A stretch of DNA of 64,000 nucleotides from Actinophytocola sp963840275 (lineage in GTDB: Bacteria; Actinomycetota; Actinomycetes; Mycobacteriales; Pseudonocardiaceae), in the NCBI GenBank assembly GCA_963840275.1, contig CAWIYK010000005.1, positions 620,001-684,000 on the forward strand. Direction: 5' to 3'. The notes below the pieces were generated by a model. That model worked only from the letters and a program-made list of their open reading frames with translations. It ran no database searches and was not told the origin of the DNA. The translations under genes were made by a program, and so were the position numbers. Shown piece by piece: positions 1 through 8,900 of this stretch (its first letter is position 1; every line of letters begins with the position of its first letter).

Positions 1-1
1 G

Positions 2-105
2 GTCGTGCACCGCGTGCCGGGCGACCACTTCAGCGTGATGAGACCACCGCACGTCACCCGGCTCGCCGACGTGATCACCACTGTCCTGGAAGGGAGCTCA
101 GAAGC

Positions 106-109
<4 letters not shown>
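2..109 (+). CDS. C-terminal end of a thioesterase (partial, continues off the left edge)
   Basis: An open frame enters from the left edge and stops at 107-109. Its last 35 residues include VPGDHFSVMRPPHV and then an amphipathic helix. This is the usual end of an NRPS/PKS-type thioesterase, where the GxH histidine is the third catalytic residue. The stop overlaps the next start as ATGA, so the two genes are translationally coupled. It may be the terminal TE of an NRPS upstream or a free-standing TE. The N-terminal part is outside the window, so domain context cannot be decided. It shows that the biosynthetic cluster extends to the left. Confidence 0.7.
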
Positions 110-1392
<1,283 letters not shown>

Positions 1393-1400
1393 GAGGAGCC

Positions 1401-2303
1401 ATGCCGTCCCTGCTCACCATCGAGGATCTGGACGACAACGACCTGCGCCACCTCGTCGCCCGCGGCGCGGCGTTCTCGGCCGGCGCCGCGGCCCCGGACG
1501 CGTTGCGCGACAAGGTGGTCGGCATCTACTTTCGTAGGACGTCGACGAGGACGCGAACGGCGTTCTCGGCCGGGGCGCTGCGGCTCGGCGGGCAGATCGT
1601 GAGCTACGGCCCGAACGACCTGCAGGAGAACACCGGCGAGACGGTCGAGGACACGGCCGCCGTGCTGTCCGGGATGCTCGACGTGCTCGTGGCGCGCACC
1701 GCGGGAAGCCAGGCCGAGCTCGAGTCGTACGCGGCGCAGCGGCGGATGGCGGTGGTGAACGCGATGAGCGAGGACGAGCACCCGACGCAGGCGTTGACCG
1801 ACCTCACCACGCTGCACCGCAGGTTCGGCGGCGTCGACGGGCTGCGCGTGCTGTACGTGGGGGAGGGCAACAACACCGCGACCGCGCTCACGCTCGCGCT
1901 GTCCCGGTTCACCGACACCGAGCTGCACCTGCGGACCCCGTACGGCTACGGCGTCGACCCGCGGTTCCTGCACACCGCGGAGGTGTCGGCGAAACGCGGT
2001 GGCGCCAAGGTGATCGAACGGCACGACATGCGCGACCTGCCGGCGGTCGACGTCGTGTACACGACCCGCTGGCAGACCACCGGCACGTCGAAGCCGGACC
2101 CGTACTGGCGCACCGTGTTCGCACCGTTCCAGGTGGACGGTCGGGTGCTCGGCGACGCGCCGGCGTTCATGCACGACCTGCCGGCCCACCGGGGCGAGGA
2201 GGTCACCGCCGGCGTGCTCGACGGCGACCGCAGCATCGCGTTCGCCCAGGCGGAGAACAAGTTCCACAGCGCCCGCGCGGTGCTCGAGTGGTGTGTGGGC
2301 TGA
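1401..2303 (+). CDS. Ornithine/aspartate carbamoyltransferase-family enzyme
   Basis: At 300 residues this matches the OTC/ATC family. It has the carbamoyl-phosphate loop STRTRTAF and the DEHPTQAL (HPTQ) motif. The OTC substrate motif HCLP reads HDLPAHRGEE here, so the Cys that contacts ornithine is Asp. There is also no recognisable DxxxSMG loop; the region reads TTRWQTTGTSK. These changes suggest a substrate other than ornithine. In viomycin-type pathways a homologue (VioL) carbamoylates diaminopropionate to a ureido group. With SbnA-like and EctB-like enzymes nearby, a ureido-diamino acid is my inference. The start has AGGAGG 5 bp upstream. Confidence 0.85.
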   Translation: MPSLLTIEDLDDNDLRHLVARGAAFSAGAAAPDALRDKVVGIYFRRTSTRTRTAFSAGALRLGGQIVSYGPNDLQENTGETVEDTAAVLSGMLDVLVARTAGSQAELESYAAQRRMAVVNAMSEDEHPTQALTDLTTLHRRFGGVDGLRVLYVGEGNNTATALTLALSRFTDTELHLRTPYGYGVDPRFLHTAEVSAKRGGAKVIERHDMRDLPAVDVVYTTRWQTTGTSKPDPYWRTVFAPFQVDGRVLGDAPAFMHDLPAHRGEEVTAGVLDGDRSIAFAQAENKFHSARAVLEWCVG

Positions 2304-2304
2304 C

Positions 2305-2793
2305 ATGGAACGCGCCGTCGTGCAGGGTGTCCGGATCTCGTGGGAGTCGGCGGGGGTCACGGTGTCGGCCGTGCCGGACCGGCCGGGCGCGGCGGCGCGG
2401 CTGTTCCGCGCCGTCGCGTCCGCCGGCGTGTCGGTCGGGGCCATCGCCCAGTACCCGGTGCCGCCCGCGGCCGCGGAGATCGCGTTCACCGTGCCCCGCA
2501 ACGAGGTCGCGCCGGTGGCCGCCGCGCTGCGCGCGGCCGGCCACGACCCGGTGGTCGCGCCGGTCGCGGAGGTGACGCTGACCGGTGTGGCGATGCGCAC
2601 CGACCCGGCGATCCCGGTCATCTTCAGCGAGGCGCTCGCGATGGCCGGGGTGCCGCTGCGGTTGGTGTCGCTGGAGAACCACCGGCTGTCGGCGTTCTGC
2701 GCCGAGTCCGATGTGGACGCCGCGGTCCGGTCGCTCTGCGAGGCGTTCGAGGTGCCGGACTACAGGGCCGCGGCGAGGGTGACGCCGAGGTAG
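2305..2793 (+). CDS. Tandem ACT-domain protein, aspartokinase regulatory (beta) subunit-like
   Basis: The 162-residue protein contains two ACT repeats and no kinase domain. It opens like actinobacterial aspartokinase beta subunits (VRISWESAGVTVSAVPDRPGAAARLF) and has a second repeat from about residue 92 (VTLTGVAMRTDPAIPVIFSEAL). Such subunits bind Lys/Thr and control aspartate phosphorylation. Beside an EctB-like transaminase it may tune flow to aspartate semialdehyde, but no catalytic aspartokinase is in the window. The ATG at 2305 follows the carbamoyltransferase stop by one base. Its last 34 bp overlap the convergent crcB gene, which is unusual. Confidence 0.75.
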   Translation: MERAVVQGVRISWESAGVTVSAVPDRPGAAARLFRAVASAGVSVGAIAQYPVPPAAAEIAFTVPRNEVAPVAAALRAAGHDPVVAPVAEVTLTGVAMRTDPAIPVIFSEALAMAGVPLRLVSLENHRLSAFCAESDVDAAVRSLCEAFEVPDYRAAARVTPR

Positions 2794-3116
2794 GCGGCCC
2801 CCAGCCCGGCGACGAGGCTGACGGCGACGTTCATGCCGGCCAACAGGTAGGTGCGGTTCTGCAGCAGCCGGAGGGTCTCGTAGCCGAACGTGGAGTAGGT
2901 CGTGAGCGCGCCGCAGAAGCCGACCCCGAGCAGCGCGGACAGCGCCGGGGCGGTCGGCAGCCCGATGACGACGCCGAGCACGAGGCTCCCGACGACGTTG
3001 ACGAGCTGCGTGCCCCAGGGGAACACCGAGTCGTGCCGGGACTGCACGGCCCGGTCGAGCAGGTAGCGCAGCGGTGCCCCGACCGCGGCCCCGAGCGCAA
3101 CGAGCAGCACGGTCAT
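2760..3116 (-). CDS. crcB: Fluoride channel CrcB/Fluc, second subunit
   Basis: A 118-residue membrane protein with about four hydrophobic helices. Family motifs are GAPLRYLLDR, GTQLVNVVGSLVLG (the pore Asn) and GFCGALTTYSTF (the Phe/Thr track and central Na+ site). It exports fluoride as a dimer. Many actinobacteria carry two adjacent crcB genes forming a heterodimer, and that is the arrangement here. Its start overlaps the stop of the other crcB by 4 bp. The 3' end runs 34 bp into the ACT gene on the other strand. Finding the pair within a biosynthetic operon is odd. Confidence 0.9.
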   Translation of the reverse strand: MTVLLVALGAAVGAPLRYLLDRAVQSRHDSVFPWGTQLVNVVGSLVLGVVIGLPTAPALSALLGVGFCGALTTYSTFGYETLRLLQNRTYLLAGMNVAVSLVAGLGAAYLGVTLAAAL

Positions 3117-3493
3117 CGGACCGCCGCCAGTGCCGCCCGCGCGCCGAACCAGCCCACCGCCACGGCGACGACGGCGGCCGCGGCCGTGCCCCCGAGGTAG
3201 AGCAACCCCACTCCGGGTCGGCCCGCCTGTACGAGCGCTCGCACGTCCAGCATCGCCGTCGAGAACGTCGTGTAGCCGCCGAGCACGCCCACGCCGAGGA
3301 ACGGCCGCAGGAGCCGCTGGTTCGGCCACACCTCGGTGACCAGCAGCATCAGCACGCCGATCAGCAGGCACCCGCTGACGTTGGTCAGCCACGTCGCCAT
3401 CGGCCACTCGCCGGGCGTGTGGGGCAGGAGCACGCTCAGCCAGTACCGGGCCAGCGCGCCGACCACACCACCCGCCGAGATCGCCGACAGCAC
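3113..3493 (-). CDS. crcB: Fluoride channel CrcB/Fluc, first subunit
   Basis: A 126-residue four-helix protein of the CrcB family. Seen motifs are GGVVGALARYWLS, TWLTNVSGCLLIGV (pore Asn) and GVLGGYTTFSTAMLD. The GTG start at 3491-3493 is followed by a coupled crcB gene, so the two are probably co-translated as a heterodimer. The pair reads away from the SbnA-like gene. I looked for a fluoride-riboswitch-like leader in the upstream gap and did not recognise one. Confidence 0.88.
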   Translation of the reverse strand: MLSAISAGGVVGALARYWLSVLLPHTPGEWPMATWLTNVSGCLLIGVLMLLVTEVWPNQRLLRPFLGVGVLGGYTTFSTAMLDVRALVQAGRPGVGLLYLGGTAAAAVVAVAVGWFGARAALAAVR

Positions 3494-3674
3494 ACCCGTT
3501 TCCTACCCGAGTTCGCGCGCCCGCGCACGGCAGACAAGTGGGCCGGAACGCGCATAAGCCGCAAACCACCGGTAACGCGTGCGTACCTCGCATTGTGCCG
3601 CTTGGCAATACTTCTGCGGCCGGTCTTGAGTCGGGCTTGAGCCGGTCTAGACATCCTCGGCCCAGGCTCGAGGC
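3494..3674. promoter_or_regulatory. Divergent intergenic region between crcB and the SbnA-like gene
   Basis: These 181 bp must hold the crcB promoter (leftward) and probably one for the SbnA-MbtH-NRPS operon (rightward). Near its right end the motif CTTGAG occurs twice (within TCTTGAGTCGG and GGCTTGAGCCG, about 3627-3641). No convincing -35/-10 pair could be assigned by eye. Confidence 0.4.
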
Positions 3675-4802
3675 ATGTTTCCCAGGCGCGGCAGTCAAGT
3701 GTTGCTCGACCGGATCACCCGGCTCAGAGCCGGGCTCAGTGGGACGCCGTTGCTGTCCCTCGCCGACGAACACCTCGACCTCGTCACGAAGCTCGAGTTC
3801 TGCAACCCGACCGGGAGCGCCAAGGACCGGTCCGCGCTATGGATACTGGAACAGGCGATCCGCCGCGGTGACATCACCCGCGACACCGTGGTCGTCGAGT
3901 CGTCGTCGGGGAACTTCGCGATCTCGCTCGCCTCGTACTGCCGCATGCTGGGCATTCCGTTCCTCCCGGTGATCGACCCCAACTGCAACGCCCCGACCGA
4001 GGCATACCTGCGCGCCATGTGCGACCGCGTCGAGAAGGTGGTCGACCGCGACGCCACCGGCGGCTACCTGCACACGCGTCTCGCGCGCGTGCAGGAGCTG
4101 GTCGCGGACCTGGACGTCGCGTACTGGCCCAACCAGTACGCGAACCCGGACGCCTTCGACGCGCACTACCGGTTCACCGCCGGCGAGCTGTGCCGCACCC
4201 TGACCAAGATCGACTACCTGTTCGTCGGCGTCGGTACCGGCGGCACGGTCGCGGGGCTGTCCCGTCGGGTCAAGGAGGCCTTCCCGCGCTGCACGGTCGT
4301 CGCCGTCGACTCGGCCGGGTCCGCGATCTTCGGCAACCCGCCCCGGCGGCGCCGGATCCCCGGCATCGGGTCGAGCATCGTGCCGCCGCTGGTCGAGCGG
4401 GCCCAGCTCGACGACGTGGTGATCGTGCCGGAGCCGTGGGCGGTCGACGGCTGCCTCGACCTCTACGGCCGGCACGGCCTCTACGCGGGCGGCTCGACCG
4501 GCAGCGTCTACGCCGCGATCCAGCACTGGTTCGCCGAGCACCCGGTGAGCGGTCGCCGGCCCGTCGTGGTGTTCCTCGCCGCCGACCGCGGCCACGCCTA
4601 TGCCAACACGATCTACAACCCCGCCTGGGCGAACGAGCTGCGTGCCGGCGAGCCCACCTCGATGCCGGCCGGCGGGGCGGCTTTACCACGGCATGAGCCG
4701 ACAGACCAACGACACCACCTTGCTTCATGCGAATGCCCTGCGCACCGAGCGGAGCGAGGCGGAATAACACTGGGAGGAGAGGAACTGACGTGGACGCGCT
4801 AG
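3675..4802 (+). CDS. SbnA-like PLP enzyme (cysteine synthase fold; diaminopropionate pathway)
   Basis: A fold-type II PLP enzyme with the Schiff-base lysine in NPTGSAKDRSA, the phosphate/substrate loop SSSGNFAISL, the glycine-rich GVGTGGTVAGLS and the C-terminal YAGGSTGSVYAAI. It resembles SbnA/VioB/ZmaU, which join O-phosphoserine and glutamate into N-(1-amino-1-carboxyethyl)glutamate, the step before 2,3-diaminopropionate. SbnA proteins are usually about 320-330 residues. This one has 375, with an unrelated low-complexity tail after about residue 325 that overlaps the next gene. The tail looks like read-through into sequence left by a rearrangement. The catalytic core appears intact. Confidence 0.8.
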   Translation: MFPRRGSQVLLDRITRLRAGLSGTPLLSLADEHLDLVTKLEFCNPTGSAKDRSALWILEQAIRRGDITRDTVVVESSSGNFAISLASYCRMLGIPFLPVIDPNCNAPTEAYLRAMCDRVEKVVDRDATGGYLHTRLARVQELVADLDVAYWPNQYANPDAFDAHYRFTAGELCRTLTKIDYLFVGVGTGGTVAGLSRRVKEAFPRCTVVAVDSAGSAIFGNPPRRRRIPGIGSSIVPPLVERAQLDDVVIVPEPWAVDGCLDLYGRHGLYAGGSTGSVYAAIQHWFAEHPVSGRRPVVVFLAADRGHAYANTIYNPAWANELRAGEPTSMPAGGAALPRHEPTDQRHHLASCECPAHRAERGGITLGGEELTWTR

Positions 4803-5026
4803 TGCCACCATCGATGCGGGTGATCACCGGGGGTGACGTCGCCCGCGAGATCGAGCGCGACCGGCCGGGATGCGTCCGGGTCGCGCGCGACCCCGACCGC
4901 GCGGCGATCTTCGCCCCGTTCGGCCTCGGCGTGCTCGATCTCGCCGTCGGCAAATGGGTCCACGACCGGGCGGTGGCGGCAGGCGCCGGCCTGCCGGTGC
5001 CCGACTTCTTCTCTTCGGCGGTGTGA
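4790..5026 (+). CDS. C-terminal stub of an ornithine cyclodeaminase/SbnB-like protein
   Basis: This 78-residue frame starts at a GTG with GGAGGAGAGG just upstream. It resembles only the last part of the ornithine cyclodeaminase/mu-crystallin family: GGDVAREIERDRPGC, then AIFAPFGLGVLDLAVGKWVHDRA, matching the family's end (FxxxGxxxxDxxxAxxvyxxA). The NAD-binding Rossmann domain and most of the substrate domain are missing. SbnB partners SbnA in making diaminopropionate, so this looks like the leftover of a deleted partner gene next to a tail-extended SbnA. It could still be translated. A complete SbnB may lie outside the window. Confidence 0.6.
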   Translation: MDALVPPSMRVITGGDVAREIERDRPGCVRVARDPDRAAIFAPFGLGVLDLAVGKWVHDRAVAAGAGLPVPDFFSSAV

Positions 5027-5027
5027 C

Positions 5028-5240
5028 ATGAGTGCCTCGAACACAGAGATCCGATATCGCGTGGTCGTCAACGACGAGGACCAGTACTCGATCTGGTTCG
5101 CGGACCGGCCGCGGCCGGCCGGCTGGACCGACGCCGGCAAGGAGGGCACGAAAGCCGAGTGTCTCGCCCACATCGACGAGGTGTGGACGGACATGACGCC
5201 GCGCTCGGTGCGGGCCCAGCTCGACGGCGCGGTCCGATGA
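5028..5240 (+). CDS. MbtH-like NRPS accessory protein
   Basis: A 70-residue protein with the MbtH signature: NDEDQYSIWF, the two family tryptophans in RPAGWTDAG and EVWTDMTPRSVR, and a spaced leucine/histidine (CLAHIDEVW). MbtH proteins bind the N-terminal lobe of adenylation domains and are often needed for their folding or activity. It precedes the NRPS and its stop overlaps the type II thioesterase start as ATGA, so it is translated with its clients. Confidence 0.95.
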   Translation: MSASNTEIRYRVVVNDEDQYSIWFADRPRPAGWTDAGKEGTKAECLAHIDEVWTDMTPRSVRAQLDGAVR

Positions 5241-5995
5241 CGACGGTCGAGAACGTCCGGACGCTGCGGGGCGTCGGCAGCCGCCGGGACACCGCGCGAC
5301 GGCGGGTGATCTTCCTGCCGCACGCCGGCGGCAGCGCGTCGGCCTACCTGTGGGCCGAGCACTTCCCCGACGACGTCGAGGTCTGCGCGGTCCAGCTGCC
5401 CGGCCGGGAGAACCGGTTCGGCGAGGCGCCGCTCTCGTCGATGGCCGAGGTCGTCGACGAGGTGGCGCCCGCGATCGCCGCGCGCACCGACCTCCCTTAT
5501 GTCCTCTTCGGACACAGCATGGGCGCGCTGGTCGCGTACGCGGTCACCCGGCGCCTCGCCGAGCGGGGCGCGCCGCTGCCGAGGCGGCTGTTCGTCTCCG
5601 CGCACCGCGCGCCGCACCTGCCCGACCGCGACCCGCTGCGCGACCTGCCCGACGACGAGTTCGTCGCACGCATGCCGCAGTCGGACCTCGCGCGGATGGA
5701 TCCCGAGCTGCGGGCGCTGTTCCTGCCGATGGTGCGTGCCGACATCACCGTGTGCGAGACGTGGGCGCACCCGGCGACCGACCCGCTGCCGGTGCCGGTC
5801 ACGGCCCTCGGCGGCCGGGACGACGACCTCGTCACCGAGGCGGAGCTGGCCCCGTGGCGGGAGCACACGGACGCGGACTTCGCCGTCGAGCTGTTGCCCG
5901 GCGGGCACTTCTACCCCGACGGCGCGGAAACCGTGCTGGCGGACCGGATCCGGCGCGGGTTCCGGCTCCGACCGGCGCAGAAAGGGACTTTCTGA
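5237..5995 (+). CDS. Type II thioesterase (GrsT/RifR family)
   Basis: A 252-residue alpha/beta hydrolase. The nucleophile elbow is FGHSMGALVAY. The fold start is IFLPHAGGSASAY, the conserved RE is in QLPGRENRFGE, the acidic residue is in LGGRDDDLVT, and the histidine is in LLPGGHFYP. Such enzymes remove stalled or wrong acyl groups from carrier proteins. The ATG at 5237 is coupled to the mbtH stop, and the NRPS begins one base after its stop, so the three form one translation unit. Confidence 0.92.
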   Translation: MTTVENVRTLRGVGSRRDTARRRVIFLPHAGGSASAYLWAEHFPDDVEVCAVQLPGRENRFGEAPLSSMAEVVDEVAPAIAARTDLPYVLFGHSMGALVAYAVTRRLAERGAPLPRRLFVSAHRAPHLPDRDPLRDLPDDEFVARMPQSDLARMDPELRALFLPMVRADITVCETWAHPATDPLPVPVTALGGRDDDLVTEAELAPWREHTDADFAVELLPGGHFYPDGAETVLADRIRRGFRLRPAQKGTF

Positions 5996-5996
5996 G

Positions 5997-8900
5997 ATGG
6001 CCACACTGGTGGAGCTGTGGGAGCGGCAGGCCAACGCCTCGCCGGACGCGGTCGCGGTCGTCGCCGGCGACCAGAGCGTCTCCTTCACCGAGCTGGACGA
6101 GCGGGCCGCGGTGCTGGCCCGACAGCTGCGTGCGCGCGGCGTCGGGCCGGAGTCGCTGGTCGGCGTGAGCATCGAGCGGTCGGTCGACCTGGTCGTCGCG
6201 CTGCTGGGGATCCTCAAGGCGGGTGGCGCGTACGTGCCGCTCGACCCGAGCTACCCGGCGGACCGGCTGCGGTACATGGTCGCCGACTCGCGCGTGCGGC
6301 TCGTGCTGTGCGACGGGCGGCAGGCCGAGGAGTCGCCGCTGCGCGCGGACGTCGAGCTGTTCCCGGTGGACCGGCTGCGGCTGGTCGCGGACACCGGGCG
6401 GGTGGCGGCGGGGGTGGCGCCGAACAACCTGGCCTACGTCATCTACACGTCCGGCTCCACCGGCCGGCCGAAGGGTGTCGCGGTCACGCACGCCTCGATC
6501 GCCTCGTTCCTGACGAGCATGGCCGTCGAGCCGGGGCTCGCCGCGGGGGACCGGGTGCTCGGGCTGACGCCGCTGTCGTTCGACATCTCGACGCTGGAGA
6601 TCTTCCTGCCGCTGACCGTCGGCGCGACGGTCGTGCTGGCGCCGGCCGGCGCGAACACCGACCCGGAGCTGCTCGCGGACACCATCGAGCAGCAGGCGGT
6701 CACGGTCGTGCAGGCCACGCCGACGACGTGGCGGATGCTCGTCGAGTCGGACTGGCCCGGCGACCAGCGGCTCGTGCTGCTCTCCGGCGGCGAGCCGCTG
6801 GACCCGGTGCTGGCCAAGGAGCTGAGCGGCCGGGGCCGCGAGCTGTGGAACATGTACGGCCCCACCGAGACCACCGTGTGGTCGACGGTCGCGCGGGTCG
6901 ACGAGGTCGAGGACCGGATCGGCGTCGGCGCGCCGATCCGCGCGACGCGGGTGTACGTGGTGGACGAGCACGGTCGGCAGGTCGAGCCCGGCGCGACCGG
7001 CGAGCTGTGGATCGGCGGGATCGGCCTGGCCAGGGGGTACGTCGACCGGCCGGGGCTGACCGCGGACCGGTTCGTGCCCGACCCGTTCGGCGCGGCCGGT
7101 GGCCGCCTGTACCGCACCGGCGACCTGGCGCGGTTCCGTCCGGACGGCGGGCTCGAGGTGATCGGCCGCGCGGACCAGCAGGTGAAGGTGCGGGGCCACC
7201 GCATCGAGCTGGGCGAGATCGAGTCGGCGCTGCGGTCCCACCCGAGGGTGGCGGACTGTCTCGTCGGCGTGGACCGGTCCGCAGGCGGCGACCTGCTGGT
7301 GGCGTATGTGGTGCGCAAGGAACTCGCGCTCGAGGAGAGCGTGCCCGCGGACTGGCCGGCGAGGTTGCGCTCGCACGTCGCCGGCCAGCTGCCGGGGTAC
7401 ATGGTGCCGCAGGGCTACGCGGCGTTGGACGAGCTGCCCCGCACCCCGGCCGGCAAGGCCGACCGCAACGCGTTGGCGGGCCTGCCGTACGAGCGGGTCC
7501 GGGCCGAGAACCGTGGTGGGGCACCGGTGTCCGCGGCGGCCGAGCTGATCCTCGGGGTGTGGCGCGACGTGCTCGGCGTGCCGGACATGTCCGCGCACGA
7601 CGACTTCTTCGCCATGGGCGGCCAGTCGCTCACGGCCGTCCGGTCGATCGCCCGGCTCCGCGAGGTGCTCGGCGTGCCGGTCGAGCTGCCGACGGTCTTC
7701 GAGGCGCCGACCGCGGTGGCGCTGGCCCGCGAGCTGCGGGCCACCGCCGTGTCCGAGCGGTCGGACCCGATCCCGCGCCTGCGGCCCTCCGACGAGCCCG
7801 CGCTGTCGTTCGGCCAGGAGCGGATCTGGGTGTTCGAGCAGCTGGACACCGGGGTGCCCGCGTACCACGTGCCGGTCGCGGTGTCCTTTCCGGACGGTCC
7901 GGTCGACCTGGCGGCGCTCGAGCTGAGCCTGGTGGAGATCCTGCGGCGGCACGAGGTGCTGCGGACCGCGTTCGTCACCGAGGGCGGCCGGACCCGCCCG
8001 GTGGTGGGGCCGGTGCCGGGCATCGGGATTCCGGTCGCCGAGGTCGCGGAGTCCGATGTGGACGACACGGTCACCGCGCACGTGCGGGAGCCGTTCGACC
8101 TCGAGGAGGGCACGCTGCTGCGGGGGATCCTGCTGCGCACGCCCACCCGCGAGATCTTCCTGATGACCGTGCACCACATCGCGTGCGACGGCTGGTCGAT
8201 CGACGTGCTGCTGCGTGAGCTGGGCACGCTCTACCGCGACCTCGCCGCCGGCCGGCCGTCGTCGCTGCCCGAGGTCGGGCTGCAGTACGCGGACTTCGCG
8301 GCCTGGCAGCGCGCCGAGCTGAGCGGCGCCGGGCTGGACCGGCGCCTCGACTACTGGCGCGACCGGCTCGCCGGCGTGCCCGCGCTGGAGCTGCCGCTCG
8401 ACAAGCCGAGGCCCGTGATCGCGAGCCACGCGGGGGCCCGCGAACTGTTCCGCGTCCCGGCCGCGCTCGTCGAGCCGCTGCGGGCGCTGTGCCGCGAGCG
8501 TGGCGTCACCCTGTTCATGGGGCTGCTCGCGCCGCTGCAGGTCCTGTTGGGACGGTACGCCGGGCAGACCGACGTGCCGGTCGGCACGCTCGTCGGCGGC
8601 CGGTCCCGCCAGGAGACCGAGGACCTGGTCGGCTACCTCGTCAACACGGTCGTGCTGCGCACCGACACGGCGGGCGACCCGACCTGGCTCGAGCTGCTCG
8701 ACCGGGTCAAGGACGTCGCGCTCGGCGCGTACGCCAACCAGGACGTGCCGTTCGAACGGCTCGTCGACGAGCTGCGCCCGGAGCGGGACCTGAGCAGGAA
8801 CCCGCTGTTCCAGGTGCTGTTCGCGATGCACGACGCGGCGCGGCCGGAGGGTCTCACCGAGGCGGTCTCCCGGCGCGACCTCGAGGGCAGGCTCGGCAGC

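Noticed and set aside
3494..3674. Possible fluoride riboswitch upstream of crcB
   Set aside because: The conserved GGCGAUGG-type aptamer core was not found on the crcB strand.
4693..4767. A 24-codon frame (MSRQTNDTTLL...) between the SbnA-like gene and the SbnB stub
   Set aside because: It has no clear ribosome site and lies within the tail of the SbnA frame. It might be the original end or start of a lost gene, but nothing supports translation.
3675..5026. Staphyloferrin B-type siderophore locus because of SbnA/SbnB-like sequences
   Set aside because: No NIS (IucA/IucC-type) synthetase or iron-transport gene is present. The NRPS/PKS context indicates amino acid supply only.
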